DNA of 64,000 nt, taken from NCBI RefSeq assembly GCF_901709675.1, contig NC_051108.1:5924631-5988630 (forward strand), read 5' to 3'. Numbering within the stretch: the first letter of the stretch is position 1; each line of letters opens with the position of its first letter. The stretch comes from Syngnathus acus (Eukaryota > Chordata > Actinopteri > Syngnathiformes > Syngnathidae). The notes below the pieces were generated by a model. The model did not search any database and was not told the origin of the DNA. It worked only from the letters and a program-made list of their open reading frames with translations. Shown here piece after piece: positions 52,441 to 64,000 of the stretch. The position numbers and the translations under genes are program-made.

Positions 52441-53029
52441 GATTACAGTCTAGGCTACGTCAGCGGATTCCCCGATGGTACATGAGATACGCTTGTGTTG
52501 CGCGTGTACTTGCAGTGCCGTACACTTTCCAAACACGATGTACTCTGCCTGTCTCACATTGGGCAGGAGTCACGTTTTTCAGCTGCTGGCCGCTCTAACC
52601 AATCCAGAGCTCGGAACGCGACAGTGTGGGCGTGCCCGTTCGAGACGTCGAGAAGCTCCACCCTTTTTCCCAAATTTGGCAAAGCGTCTGGGACTTTGTT
52701 TCCTGCTGTGCGACGTTCTCAACATCTTGTAGCGACAAAATTGCGACAACGCCAGCATATTTTGATGTTTTATTCCTGTTGAGGGATAATTAATGATAGT
52801 TGACGCTAGTCTGTCGGCGGTTGGGGCCACCGTGCTTCGCATGTGACTGACAGGCGGGAGGAGGGGCCGCCCTGTCTCGTGTGGTGTACCGTGGAAAGTC
52901 GAGCGCTGCCCACCCGCCTCCATCCTCAGACGGAAAAGCATCCGCCCAACGACCAGACTGTCTCACCGGGACAGACTTTCCATCCATTTCCGACTTGTGT
53001 CCTATCTCTCACCCTCGTCACAACGAAGC
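52441..53029 (+). promoter_or_regulatory. cipc: Promoter and non-coding first exon of cipc
   Basis: The sequence turns GC-richer with CCAAT (52599) and CpG dinucleotides. A non-coding exon probably ends at 53029, before the donor GTAAGTAAG, and splices to an acceptor at 53561-53562. Start of transcription not fixed. Confidence 0.45.
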
Positions 53030-53625
53030 GTAAGTAAGTTGTTTTATTTTGATATATTTTCGGGTGTTTCTCTTTACAAATCGAGGCTGAAGGCTAAACC
53101 TGAGCTATGGGCGCGTCGTCGAATTAGCACATAGCTAACGAAAGTGCTCGTTTTGTTGTTGTTGTGTTTTCGAGTTGTGTGCGCCTCGAAGCGTTTTGGA
53201 AACTTGTACGAACTTACGCTGCCTTTAAAATACGGGTTCTAATGCGATAAACATTCCTAATATAGCATTTAGGAAATAAGAAACTAATTTAGCAGAACCT
53301 CTGCGTTTACAATGCAAAATTGCCTGAGAGTCTTCTTCATCTTGAATTGAGCAGCTAGTTAGCAACTGATCAACATTTAACTTCCTCAACTACCAGAAAT
53401 GATCTGGACCGTTCCTTGCATCACCTTTCGAGGTTGACCACCTTTCCATTTGATATCACGCTCACTAAAATTCCTTTACCAACAAGCACTGTCCCGCCTT
53501 TGGAATATGAGGTCTTGAAAGGTGTTTAAGTGTACTTGATCTTGTCTATTATTGATTTCCAGATTTGATATGCTGATGTAGTTGCTGGTCGGCCATCTTT
53601 CCCATAGCAACAGGAAAGCAAGAAG

Positions 53626-55238
53626 ATGAGCGCCAAGCGAAAGGCGGAAAGCGACCCCCGGGTCGCTAACAGGCCACACATCATGAAGTCTCACAGAAAC
53701 TCCCGGGCAGAGTCGGAAAGGGACTCCGGATTCTCAGGTTCCGTCTTCTTCTTTTATCAGCCTTCACGTGTGTTTTGAATGAATATCCAATTGATTATGC
53801 CTCATGCCTATTCAGATGCAAGTTCAGAGCATGCTAGCACCATGGACAACACCGACTCCGAGGACTCGCCGCGGCCTTCCGTGCGGCCGGGCGCCCAGAG
53901 TTCTACTTCGGGGCAGCTGGCTGTGGTTGGGGGGTCCTATTCCAGCATGTCCCCCATGATCATCATGAAAAATGTGCTCCTCAAACAGGTATACCCAAAC
54001 ACATTCCACATCAGTAGCGTAATACAGTCATACCTTGACTTAAGAGTTCAATTTGTTCCGTGACTCAAAATGCTGACCCCTCACATGATTGACTCCCTTT
54101 CAACCCGTGACTGAAAAGATGAATTGGCTCAGTTGAAAGCCACCAAGTGAGGTCAAGGAAGGAATTTACCATCTGCTGCTTGGTGTGTCTTACTCCTGAC
54201 TCCAAAATATGAATAGGAATTTGTATGTACACAGTTCACATTACACAACTCCAACAAGTGTGGAGGCGACGGTCGTTTTGGTATATGCTTGTAAATATTT
54301 TGTGTTCATAACTTGGCTTGGGATGTCCACACTGCCTTAAAATAAAAATCGTGGACAAAAAAATTTCCAAATATTAGTTGGGCTACATGGTGTTGTGTTC
54401 TTGATGGAACCATAACATAAATTATCGACTGTTATCTCAGCAGCCTGGAGTCAACCCCCCAGCCATGAAGCCCTGGAGCTTCAGTCCCGCCGTGGAGGTG
54501 GTTCAGCCGGTGGTCCAGCAGCCTCAGGTGGTCTTCCTGCAGCCCGTCGTCTCCCGCCAAGCGTCCAAGGAAGCCTCTCGACACAGGCGTCCCAAGAAGT
54601 ATCTCCCTATTCTCAAGTCCTACCCCAAGATTGCGCCACATCCTGGCGACAGTTCCTCCTCGGGGAGGGGAACCGCCTCTTCCTCCAGCTCTTCGTCGTC
54701 TTCCTTATCTTCTTCCTCGCCGCCAGGGTCTCAGCGGGATCACCGCCCAAAAGAGAAACCGCAGAAGAGCCAGAGGCAGGCCTCAGTTCTTTCCGGGACC
54801 CCCGACAACACGCAACCTCCGCAAACCCGACTCCCTCAAATGGCCAGCGAGGCACCTATGTCGGTCGTCAGCCAATCAGACTCGTCGCCGTCCTCCTCCT
54901 GCGCTAACAGCCCGACGCCCACAGACGAAGCCTCGCCGGCCGAACAAAAGTGTGATGACGACGACGACGACGACACGAGGCGGAAGCGCTTCTGCAACAC
55001 ATACAACATCTTGAGCAAATCGGGCCTCCTGGACATCACACTGCGCACCAAGGAGCTCCTGCGTCAGAACCGCCGCACGCAGACGGATTTGGACCGTCTC
55101 AAGGAGCACACTGATCTCTTCCTCCAAGCACTGCGTAGCGGCGACACCAGCATCTGCGTCAAGCTGCACGCCAGCCTTCAGGAGGAGGCCAAGGATGACT
55201 GGAAGCGGGCGTCACTCACCGGATTAAAGGACGATTAG
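53626..55238 (+). CDS. cipc: CLOCK-interacting pacemaker, CIPC-like (3 coding exons, about 360 aa)
   Basis: Exons: 53626-53737, 53816-53988, 54441-55238 (or from 54444). CIPC is a nuclear protein that binds CLOCK and represses CLOCK-BMAL1 transcription. Conserved parts visible are the ESERDSGFSDASSEH motif, MSPMIIMKNVLLKQ, KYLPILKSYPKIAPHPG, and the C-terminal helix KRFCNTYNILSKSGLLDITLRTKELLRQN followed by the LKEHTDLFLQA helix, which corresponds to the CLOCK-binding coiled coil of the mammalian protein. Between them is a Ser/Pro-rich disordered part with a Ser run and a run of Asp. Length is near the human protein (about 400). The last intron ends in CAGCAG, a tandem NAGNAG acceptor that can add or remove one Gln. 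Confidence 0.93.
54025..54080. repeat. Relic of a pogo/mariner-type miniature element
   Basis: ACAGTCATACCTTGACTTAA with the following TCAATTTGTTCCGTGAC resembles the end of a widespread fish DNA transposon family. The other end was not found. It lies in the last cipc intron. Confidence 0.4.
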
Positions 55239-57084
55239 GCCCCCTCCCCGACTGGGATGGTACCAGGGCTTATTCGGGAGGGGCGGCGGGGGTTGACAGA
55301 CAGATGGAGCGAGAGTAATGTGGCCCACTTTAGACACCTACCCAAAGCCTCGCTTGCACAGTTTGGCCTACATTTTTGGCTGCCACCTGCCCCCGAGCCT
55401 CGAATGACACACTGAGCCGCTCGCACTTGAGACATTTTTGTTGGCCCAACACTCACCGCACTCTTGTTGCAGTCACACTTCCTTTATTCACACAAATACC
55501 ATGCTGACATTTACTGTATGGCCTCCAAGCAAAAGATTTTACGCAACCAATTTTAACAGACATTCTAGCCAGTCATTTCGTAGCTGGTGGTTAAAACCGA
55601 GCCCCGCTGGCAATAATGAAAATGTTCGAGTCATTGATGCCCCTCAACAAAGATTTATTCTGTACTGCAATTGGTTATCGATGCCTTAAGGTAGCGGCAA
55701 AGGCCTACTTTTGCCTCAATGAAGTTCCTCAACTCACACTAAGATGGTATCAGTTGGCACCAGAGCAATTCCGTCTTATGGCTTAAGAACAAGAATACAC
55801 TGATTATGCAAGCGATTTCAAACCCTGAATGTTCTTGCTGTGAGGCACAATTGCTAACTACTATTGTGTCGTGCAAATTCCTGGTTGCTTGTGTGCCTCC
55901 GTGATTAATGCCACTTTCCGTCGCCTCCGAATTCCCAAGAGATCCGAAGTAACTCGGTAAAAAAGGACGGTTTTTAGGAGACATGCTGACTTTTGGGTGG
56001 CCGAGGGCTTGAGTGTCTTTTTATTTTTTGGGGGGGTCATGCTCTACGTAAGGGACGTTGGTAACAGCCACCCGTTGATTCTGCCTTCCTGTTAGAGCAT
56101 CTGGTGCTTCCTTAAGCAGCATCTTTGACATAGAGGATTTTTTTTTTTTCCTTCCATCAAAATGTTCCAAGTGGGGGGCAAGAGCCTTTATGATTGTGAT
56201 GCATTTGAGCACTTTGCATCATTCTGAGCAGACTAAAACAAGGCAGCTAATCATCAGGCACCCACTATTGCTTTTAAATATTAAGCCGTATTAAGCACCA
56301 AAAACTACTTGAACTGGTTCATGAAAATGAGGGATTATGTACTGTATATTTTCCAGTGTGACTGAGTATGTCTACTGTGAAAATTTGGGTTCGACCAATG
56401 TAAAGTTGCTCTTTATCTCATTAGTGGCGGTTCAGATGTGTAGTACGCAAGTCTCCTTAATGGGTGTTAGTCCGCATTAAGCCGCTTGTGATTGTGCTTT
56501 GTCGGCCGGTCTGTCCGTCCTGTTTTACTTTTTGCATTTGTCATCTGTTGCCAATCTAAAAACAACCTGTTACTCTTTGCTTTGTGATTCTGACAATCTA
56601 CACCAAACTGAAAGGGGGTGGTTTTAAAACCGCCACTTGTGCATTATCTGCTCCTTTTCTTAGACGGCTAAAACGTTTGTGATTTACATCCAAAATCATC
56701 CGTGTTTCAGGTTCTCAACGGTAAATATCCCCAATTTCTGTAGTCCTTGATGAAAGCAGACTGTTATCTTTGTGTTTAGTCAAAACATTCGCTTTTACTT
56801 GGAGACAGAAATTATCAATACATTTAAATGGTTTATGCAGAAGAGTAGCTTTGTTAATGTGCAATGGCGGGAGCAACCATCATACATATTTTTAATGCTT
56901 AAATGTTGGGGGGAATGTGTAAGTTCATGTTTCTGATTTTGTAACATTATAAAAGACACGCATTTTCTTCTGAGATTGACACGAGTAGAATACGGTTGAA
57001 TGTTTTTTAAATTGTATGTGTGTATGAGGGATCATTTGTGTCTCATTTTTGTATTTTTCATCTCGTTTGCTGTTATGTAATAAA
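55239..57084 (+). other. cipc: Long 3' untranslated region of cipc
   Basis: About 1.85 kb without coding exons, ending with AATAAA at 57079-57084. The extent is inferred from the absence of an earlier good signal. Confidence 0.5.
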
Positions 57085-57731
57085 TATTTTAGGGCTAAAA
57101 ACAAATCGCGTCTTGTACGTCCTTGGCCACAAGATGGCAGTGGTGATCGAACACCGAAGTAAGCGACCTTGTATATTTTTGGTTCATCTGAGACACTGTA
57201 GAATGGCGCCGCTAGTATACCAGTTAGCTTTATTAGCCTAGCACTCTTGTTCTGACGTAAGAAAACAGCATTCTTGGCACCGCCCAAACCGAACGACGCC
57301 CATTATAAGGTAAAACACTGACTTTTGTCGTGTTGTTTTAATCGTGTGTAAATAGTTTGCGTTAAAGTTTTTGACAGCTGTCGGGTCGGTAGCTTCCGCT
57401 ATGTGGCTAGTTGGTCGCGGCTAACACCACCTGCCACCCAACACGCATATTATAATTCACTTGTGGAGATTTGTCAGCTTCGTCGTTCTTATTTTGCATG
57501 TGTAACAAACAACTATTCAAACATATGTCGCATGTTATCTGACATTGGTTGTTTTTACTACCACAGCTGCGGCCATGATTTCTACTCTAAGATGACCATA
57601 AACTTATGACCGACACAACCTCAATTCTAGCGTCTTACGGTTAGTACAAACATTTTATGCTCATTTGTGGACAAAATGTCGCTTTTAATCCACGCAGTTG
57701 TGTGCTCTACAGGTGACACCCAGGGAGACTG
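57085..57731 (+). promoter_or_regulatory. znf410: Promoter and 5' untranslated exons of znf410
   Basis: TTCTGACGTAAGA (a CRE-like site at about 57250) and GCACCGCCCAAACC (57280) are promoter-like. A possible non-coding exon ends at AAG/GTAAAAC (57309). The coding exon follows an acceptor CTACAG just before 57713. Confidence 0.4.
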
Positions 57732-60700
57732 ATGCTTTCCGATGAACTCGATTCCAAACCAGAGGTGACCACATAATGACCTATGACATAGGTTTTACCT
57801 TTTACTTAAAAATAATTGTATCTTGAGTTTTTTTTTTTTTTTTTTTAAACACTTTGCTTAGCCAAATAAAAAAGATCACATTTGTGTAATCTTTATTGTA
57901 ATCGTGATGTTGTATCCTCTTAACAGCTGCTGGTGCAGTTTGTCCAGAATGCATCCATCCCACTGGTCCAGGGTCTGGAGGACCCAGAGTCCAAACATGC
58001 CTGCCTGCCACTGCTGACCCCGGTTGGCAGTTCTTTGTGTGGGCACCTGCAGCTCACTGGTCAGGTCACATTATGCTATTTTATTTGCACAAATATATAA
58101 GTAATATTTTTAAATAATGTTAATATTATGCCGTTTTATATTAAATATTTATAATACATATTATAGTCTAATATGCTGCATATTGTGACAGTAAGTCTGT
58201 TTTTTTCCCACCCCAAAATATAAATACATTTTCTTGGATTTTAGTTTTTGCCTGATAAACACATCAGTTTTTTTTTTTTTTAAATACAAGCAACAATATA
58301 AATCCACTAGTTCTTTTTTTCTTTGCTGTTCAGATGGAGCGCTGAGCCCCCCACCCGAGAGTTCTTCGTCGCTGTCAGAGCTTTCGGGCGTGCCGGAACG
58401 GAGCTCACTGGCGGTGCACCAGGCACACGTCACACACTCGCGGGCCTCGCCCAGCCCACCGCCCATCCTCCATGACCTGCAGCAGTCGGACGGCACCTCC
58501 TATGTCCTGCTCAACCTGGCAAAAAGTATGCAACACCACATTTTTTTATTCTGCATTTTTTTAATCATATTTTATTTAAAAAGATTCTTATTATAGTTCA
58601 TAGTTTATGAACCAAAATGCTAAATTATATTTGATTGTAAAACAGGGTCAGAGAAGTACTATTTTCTAAATTGCTGGCTGAGTAGTAGGTTGTTTTCACA
58701 GAAACGTAAAATTGTGTGTATCGGCGCAGGCATCACAGCCTCCTCTGAGTCCCTCATCTTCGCCACGGACGGAGCAGTTGACGATGAAGACGTTTCGTCG
58801 GGAGACTACGGCCTGGACGGCATCGCCCCCTGGTATCTGCGGGTGCAGGAGCTAGCCCACGACAGCCTGATCGCAGCCACGCGGGCGCAGCTGGCACGGG
58901 ATGCCAAGGCCAGTCAGGATGCCAGAGCAGCTATCACCACCAATGGTAACACTTTTGGGTTTTTTTTGAGTGGATGATGCACCCGCTGACTGACGGGCTT
59001 TTCTGTTGCCTAGGCGACCACACGCACGAGTTGCCGTTGGGTGGTGATGAAGTCACCGTGCCGCTGCCGGCACCGCCCCGGGGCGGGCGCCCCCTCGCCA
59101 GCAGGCAGATTCTCCGCTGCTCATTTGAGGGCTGCTGCAGGACCTTCACCTGGCCCGCTCACCTTAAGTATCACCTCAAAACGCACAGGTGACAGAGTGA
59201 CTGGCATGGTTTTCATTTGAAAACAATTTTCAAAAAGAAGAAAAGGGAACAATTCAGCTATTTATTGATTCTTTGCTATATATTACACTTTCTGGAAGGC
59301 CTCAAAATGGAATCGCTCTCTCTCTCATGTTTGTTGTTTGTGTTGTTGTCAGGAACGACCGCATGTTCCGCTGCGTGGCGGAGGGCTGTGGTAAGAGCTT
59401 CTACGTGCTGCAGCGTCTCCAGGTTCACATGAGGACGCACAGTGGTGACAAGCCTTTTGTATGCAAGGAGAACAACTGCGGAAAGAAGTTCACCACGGCC
59501 GGAAATCTCAAGAACCACAAACGCGTGCATACCGGTGAGCAAAAACACAGAAAAAAACAGCCACCTAGATTTAACCAGTCAGCAGCTTTGGTGCTGTAAC
59601 TACTCGTATTTTATTCAGTGTGACCTTCAGGTTATTTAACAGCGTGTTCCGGTCCACTTTCTCCTACCTGAAATTGTACATTATGACACACGTACAGTTT
59701 TACGTACCATGGTGTGGGGGTAAAGTGGACTGGTAACTCTGGCATGACTATTATATTGCCACCTGGTGGCCAAGGCGGGCACACCAGCAGGAACGGCACA
59801 ATAAAATCAATTGCACATTTAATCATGATGCACTTTTTTTACACGTTAACCATTTGTTTCAATGGGGAAAAACGATTTCAGATAAGTGTTCCGAGTTACC
59901 CGAGTGGTCACAGAACCAATTAAAATCTTATGTCAAGGCATCCCTTGTAGCTGTTGTCATTTTCACACTTCCTGTAATATTAACATATGTGTGGGTGTGT
60001 GTTCATGTGTGTGCCTGCTTATGTTTAGGGGAGAAGCCTTTTGTGTGTGAAGCAGATGGTTGTGGGCGCTCCTTTGCCGAGTATTCCAGTCTGAGAAAAC
60101 ACATGCTTGTACATTCTGGTCAGTGAATGAGTGGTGTCCACGCATCACCCCCCCCCCCCCCCCCCCCCCCATCCTGCAGTTCTTGCCTGTATTGTGTGTG
60201 TGACTTAGGCGAGAAGCCTCACCTATGTGGGATCTGCGGAAAGACGTTCTCACAGTCTGGAAGCAGGAATGTCCATATAAAGAGACGTCACGGGGAAGAA
60301 GGCCTCGCCACTGAAAGCAGGGAAACAGGTCTGCACGCACACACAAAGACAGACAGACAAACAGTCAGACACAGACAGTCACTTTTCATTTTGTGTGCCA
60401 GGAGAAGCTCTGACACGCAGCAGCCTCCTGGAAGCCGATGGTGAGAGCGATACCGGTCTGGTCGCCATGGCCACTGACGTGGATGCTGTCAACCTCCATC
60501 ACGCCATGCTCAGGTCACCAGGTAGGCAGGTTAATGATTTGATTTGAAAAGTTGGCTCTTTCAGGAAATTGACACATTGAAACTTTCTGCAAGTGTATCA
60601 GCTTAAGTCAAAGGACGTCCTTGACTTATTGTTCCATTTGTTCCTTCAGGTCCGGCAGACTCTGTGAGTGTTCTCGCTTCTCAACATCAACTGGTCACCA

Positions 60701-60747
60701 TGACAACAGAGGGCACCACCTACAGGGATGTGGTGGCGCTGCTGTAG
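57732..60747 (+). CDS. znf410: Zinc finger protein 410-like, five C2H2 fingers (10 exons, 452 aa)
   Basis: Exons: 57732-57764, 57927-58059, 58334-58525, 58730-58945, 59014-59188, 59353-59534, 60029-60118, 60209-60328, 60402-60521, 60650-60747; phases join to 452 residues (human 478). The start [11 protein letters not shown] and the motif [22 protein letters not shown] match ZNF410. Five C2H2 fingers lie at about residues 224-249, 254-278, 284-308, 314-338 and 344-367, with TGEKP-type linkers; the fifth is a compact finger without the insertion of the first four. In mammals ZNF410 activates almost only CHD4, a NuRD subunit, through clustered sites. The N- and C-terminal arms are disordered. 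The 90-base intron before finger 5 holds a run of 23 C. AATAAA at 60940-60945 probably ends the transcript. Confidence 0.96.
59756..59769 (-). promoter_or_regulatory. CTCF-like motif in a znf410 intron
   Basis: On the minus strand it reads CCACCAGGTGGCAA, 13 of 14 positions of the CTCF core and the best match in this window by eye. Confidence 0.45.
60148..60170. repeat. Homopolymer of 23 C
   Basis: An uninterrupted C run in the short znf410 intron between the exons for fingers 4 and 5, 38 bases before the acceptor site. Confidence 0.95.
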
Positions 60748-60945
60748 AAACAAGCCGCAATACAACATCTTGGGACTCTGGCAGATATTCTATAACAAGG
60801 ATTATGTTTATATCTATATATATTTTTTGGGGCTTTGTTGAAAAAAAGTGTCAGATGTCAACATTTGTTTATGTTCCAAAGATGCGAGACAGGTTTTTGG
60901 AAAATAACATGTTTGGGTTGCCTCTGCAAACTTGTCAATAATAAA

Positions 60946-63938
60946 TGCAAAGAGTGGGGAACTTTTTAACAAGCTACGCCTTGTGGTGTATGTAGGTTGA
61001 AAGTGCCACAATTAAATAAATATGACATATTTTATTAAAATGTATTGTTTGATTATATATGTAATTAAATAAATAAATAAACCAATGGGTCAATGTCATT
61101 ACTTTAAAAAATTCATTTCATTCAATATGAATAGACAGACTGGTTTGGGAATGGAAGCGCCTCAAATTAAAAAAATAAAATAAACGTCCCTAAAAGCTTT
61201 AGCGCCCTCCTGTGGTCACACAAGCAACATAATGCCCTTCTATTCAATACAATGTGTACGTTTGAATAAAATAAAAACAGCAGGTTTAAACTGCCCAAAG
61301 CACACAAAACAATACAAAAACACACATAAAACACAAATATTAAGCAATAGTACATCCTTGCAAGTAAAAGCTTATGTAGTACCGGTAATGGCCACAGGAG
61401 GTCATTAATGATCCAATTGGATCTCGTACACCGCGCGCACTGAAAAAATGGCAGCCACTCTGCTCGGTCCTGGGACGGCGGTTTGCAGCTGTGGCTGTGA
61501 AACAGCACCACCTCGACTATTTATTTAACACCAACACATTCGACCAGAAAACTGTGACCATAGCATTCCCTTCATCTCTCCCTCCCCTCTTACAAACAAG
61601 CTACCAGCCCGTTTCAACACCACCCAAAGAGCGGCTGGATGTTTGACACTGACGAAGGAGAGCTAAAATGAGGTAAGATATTCTTGCTGTTTTTGTGGAT
61701 GTGGACATTGCACAAATCGTTTCAAAGGTAAAAACTGCTACGTGTACTGAATGCTAGCTCGGGTTAGTGCCTCTCACCTGGCGTTGAAATAAGGTGCGCT
61801 TGTTCTGATTGGGCGACCGACAGGTCACATGATCCCTGGAACGTGCGCACAAACCGCCTGCCTTTATTTACACTTTATTTGCACGTTGATTTTACACTTC
61901 CTCTATTTCCCCTTTTTTTTTATTAGAATGCATAATTTGGTGTACGTTGTTTGTGTCCTCAGTTTGTTAGAATGCATAATTTGTGGTTTATGCCCTCGTT
62001 TTGTAATTCTCATGTTTTATGCACAAATATTTGGATGATGGTTTTGATGAACAGACTAAAGAAATTGTCCAGCTGTCATCAAATTGATGATGTCCTTGTT
62101 ATCTTGACTGACTTTGTTCTGGTTGCTTGTTTGGCGTCCTCATTGTGACCCAAACCCAGCTTGCTGTCCAATAGTAGGATCGATAAGCGGGACCGAATGT
62201 CGCTCGCACTGCCTGGTGCATATTGACGACTTCCATTGTGACCCATATGAATAATAATAATAGTAGCTGCGTGCGGGTTGAATGCAGGGCAAGGGCAAAT
62301 AGTTACCATTTCACACCCAGGAAAACTTTTCTTTCTATGGAAAAATACTTTCAAAATATTAAGGCAGAAGTTCATCTTCATTAGGTATCACAAGTGTACT
62401 TAATATTGTGACCGGAAATTGCTTGTGTGCAGCTGCATCCACGGTGATTCATCTCAATGACATTTTTAACAATAATGCTTATGTACTTTGACAACCGTAA
62501 CTTGACTCATGTGTCATGGAAACTTCCGGCGTCAGGTGTGAGATAATAGGCCCCGTCGAAGGGTAAACCATGACTAAACTGCAGTGTCCGCCATTGCAAT
62601 GTCAGTGACTCAATTAAAGAATCGGAGCGGCCAAACGCAACTGGACGCAGCCAGAGAGCCGTGTACTAGAAAGACTCGAAAGACGGCGTGCGTTATGTAA
62701 ATATGGCAGGGATTTATTGCTTCCAAATCATGATTGCTGCAGAGATTATGATTTTTTTTTTTCCAGAGCTGTACATCATTTCTAATCTGTGTGCATCTGC
62801 AAAAGATGAAAGCACATTAATATAAATGGGTCAAAGGTCAGGTGACTGGAAGTCTGATTTGTTGTGACCCAGCAATGTTTGGTGCTTTTTTTTTCTTCTT
62901 ACATGTGTATTTTTTCCCCTGTATCTACTTGTATAGTGACAGAACTCAGAATCCATTGATTATTAATTTATATTAATAAAATAGTACTTATTTATTTGAA
63001 TTAATTCTACCTTAAATAAATATATTTCTTATAATTATGAACCAAATAATAATGTATATATTACAGTATATTTTATAAAATATTAAGGACTTTCTTTTAC
63101 ATTATTACATATTCAATAACCATTTTAGTCTTACAATTGGCCCACAGTTTTAGGAACTGTTTACTAATAACATTTCATCCTGCTGTTCTTTCCATTATGT
63201 TTCCATTCACAGCCTCACGCTGCAGTGCATCACTGTCTCATTGTCTCTCTCCACCTGCGTCCTACTACTCTGTTAATGAGCAGAATGTGTGTGCGTGTGT
63301 GTGTGTGTGTGTGCGTGTTTGTCCAGAGATGTGAGCCATCAGATGAATTAAATTCTCTCTCACTCTCTGTCTTTCCACGTGGTTTTACGCTTGCCCAATC
63401 CAGCAGATGGCAGGGGGAGGTGGGTGAGGGTGATGGAGGAGGAGGAAGAATAGTGAGGGAGGGAGAGAGGGCTGGCAGGACCAGCTCTCGACACAGCTGG
63501 GAGGGGAGAAAGGGAGGGAGGGATGGATGGAGAGGGAGTAGGTAATCCAATGAGACACCGAGAGGAGAGGCAGAGCGAGGGCAACGCCTCAAAGCACCGG
63601 GAATCTCTCTCCAGCTCGCTTTCTCTTTCCTCCCTCTTTATTCCGAGCAACCTCGCTCACTGTCATCCGGATCTCGTCGCTGACTGGAATCCAGATTTTC
63701 CTTTTATCTCCTCAGGAGGGAGGCGGCATTGTCATCTCTGTGGACTGGAGAGTAATTTTTGTTCATTCAAGGAGTTGGGATATAGGTTAGTGGGCCTTTT
63801 TTTAGTGTGAGAAGGAGTGATGCCTTCCTAGCATTTCAGGTGCTATGTCGCCTCTTGAACTCTGACGTCTTCTACGGAAGCCCGGACCGATCATAAAAAG
63901 GAGACTGTCAAGGGGGGGGGATTGCTTTATTCGCCGAC
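60946..63938. other. Intergenic region and probable 5' region of the next gene
   Basis: 61030-61085 has (TAAA)-type repeats. 61202-61215 (minus strand) is a weaker CTCF-like match. At 61668 an ATG is followed two bases later by a strong donor GTAAGA, so a short first exon may end at 61672. From 63225 the sequence becomes GA/CT-rich and may be 5' untranslated sequence. No other coding exon is seen. Confidence 0.35.
63286..63318. repeat. (GT)n microsatellite
   Basis: GT repeat of about 16 units with two GC interruptions, upstream of the right-edge gene. Confidence 0.9.
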
Positions 63939-64000
63939 ATGGACATCAATCTGCAGTCGCATCGCTTCTACTTCCCGCAGATTTACTGCGCTGAGCCGGG
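63939..64000 (+). CDS. Start of an unrecognised protein-coding gene, cut by the window edge
   Basis: ATG at 63939 in good context (CCGACATGG) opens a frame that runs to the window end without a stop: 20 codons beginning MDINLQSHRFYF and continuing PQIYCAEP. The GA-rich leader upstream fits a 5' untranslated region. Too little sequence remains to name it. Neither the synteny nor these residues gave me a confident match. It could also be a chance frame, but the non-random residues favour a real start. Confidence 0.45.
   Translation, partial: MDINLQSHRFYFPQIYCAEP

Noticed and set aside
54613-55169. Minus-strand and shifted frames within the last cipc exon
   Set aside because: They arise from Ser- and Asp-repeat codons of cipc read in other frames.

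Overview
The window is nuclear DNA of a bony vertebrate and almost certainly a teleost fish. The genes are multi-exon with GT/AG introns, and most introns are short (about 80 to 700 bases). The proteins are clear orthologues of human ones. The mobile elements are typical fish hAT and Tigger/pogo-type miniature elements with (CA)n, (GA)n and (TTTA)n microsatellites. Eight genes are complete and a ninth is cut by the right edge. The density suggests a compact percomorph genome; the species cannot be named from sequence alone. Exon coordinates were set by hand from splice consensus plus reading-phase continuity, and every gene model below closes in frame.

Layout. 1-3.7 kb: non-coding, with one Tigger-like element. 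3.7-7.4 kb (+): extl3, a heparan-sulfate glycosyltransferase. 9.6-16.0 kb (-): syt14-type synaptotagmin, with two alternative first coding exons (one membrane-anchored, one with a long charged coiled-coil N-terminus). 16.7-18.6 kb (+): a cytosolic 5'-nucleotidase 1 gene, head-to-head with syt14. 18.6-27.3 kb: gene-poor, with sequence blocks that look like regulatory DNA. 27.3-29.1 kb (-): an OTX-type homeobox gene, probably an otx2 duplicate. 29.1-40.5 kb: gene-poor again. 40.5-42.3 kb (+): naa30, catalytic subunit of NatC. 45.0-48.2 kb (-): armh4, a single-pass membrane protein. 48.6-51.5 kb (+): actr10, a dynactin subunit sharing a short promoter interval with armh4. 53.6-55.2 kb (+): cipc, a CLOCK repressor. 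57.7-60.7 kb (+): znf410, a five-zinc-finger factor. 63.9 kb (+): first 62 coding bases of an unrecognised gene.

The genes do not form one pathway. Their order is the interesting part: otx, naa30, armh4 and actr10 keep the order of human 14q22-q23, and cipc and znf410 come from human 14q24. extl3 (human 8p21), syt14 (human 1q32) and the nucleotidase have been joined to that block. exoc5, ap5m1 and slc35f4, which lie among the human genes, are not seen here. I found no rRNA, tRNA, CRISPR array or bacterial-type system. The most notable features are the alternative syt14 exon, the altered OTX homeodomain, a Gly-to-Ser change in the acetyl-CoA motif of naa30, and the gene-poor flanks of otx.
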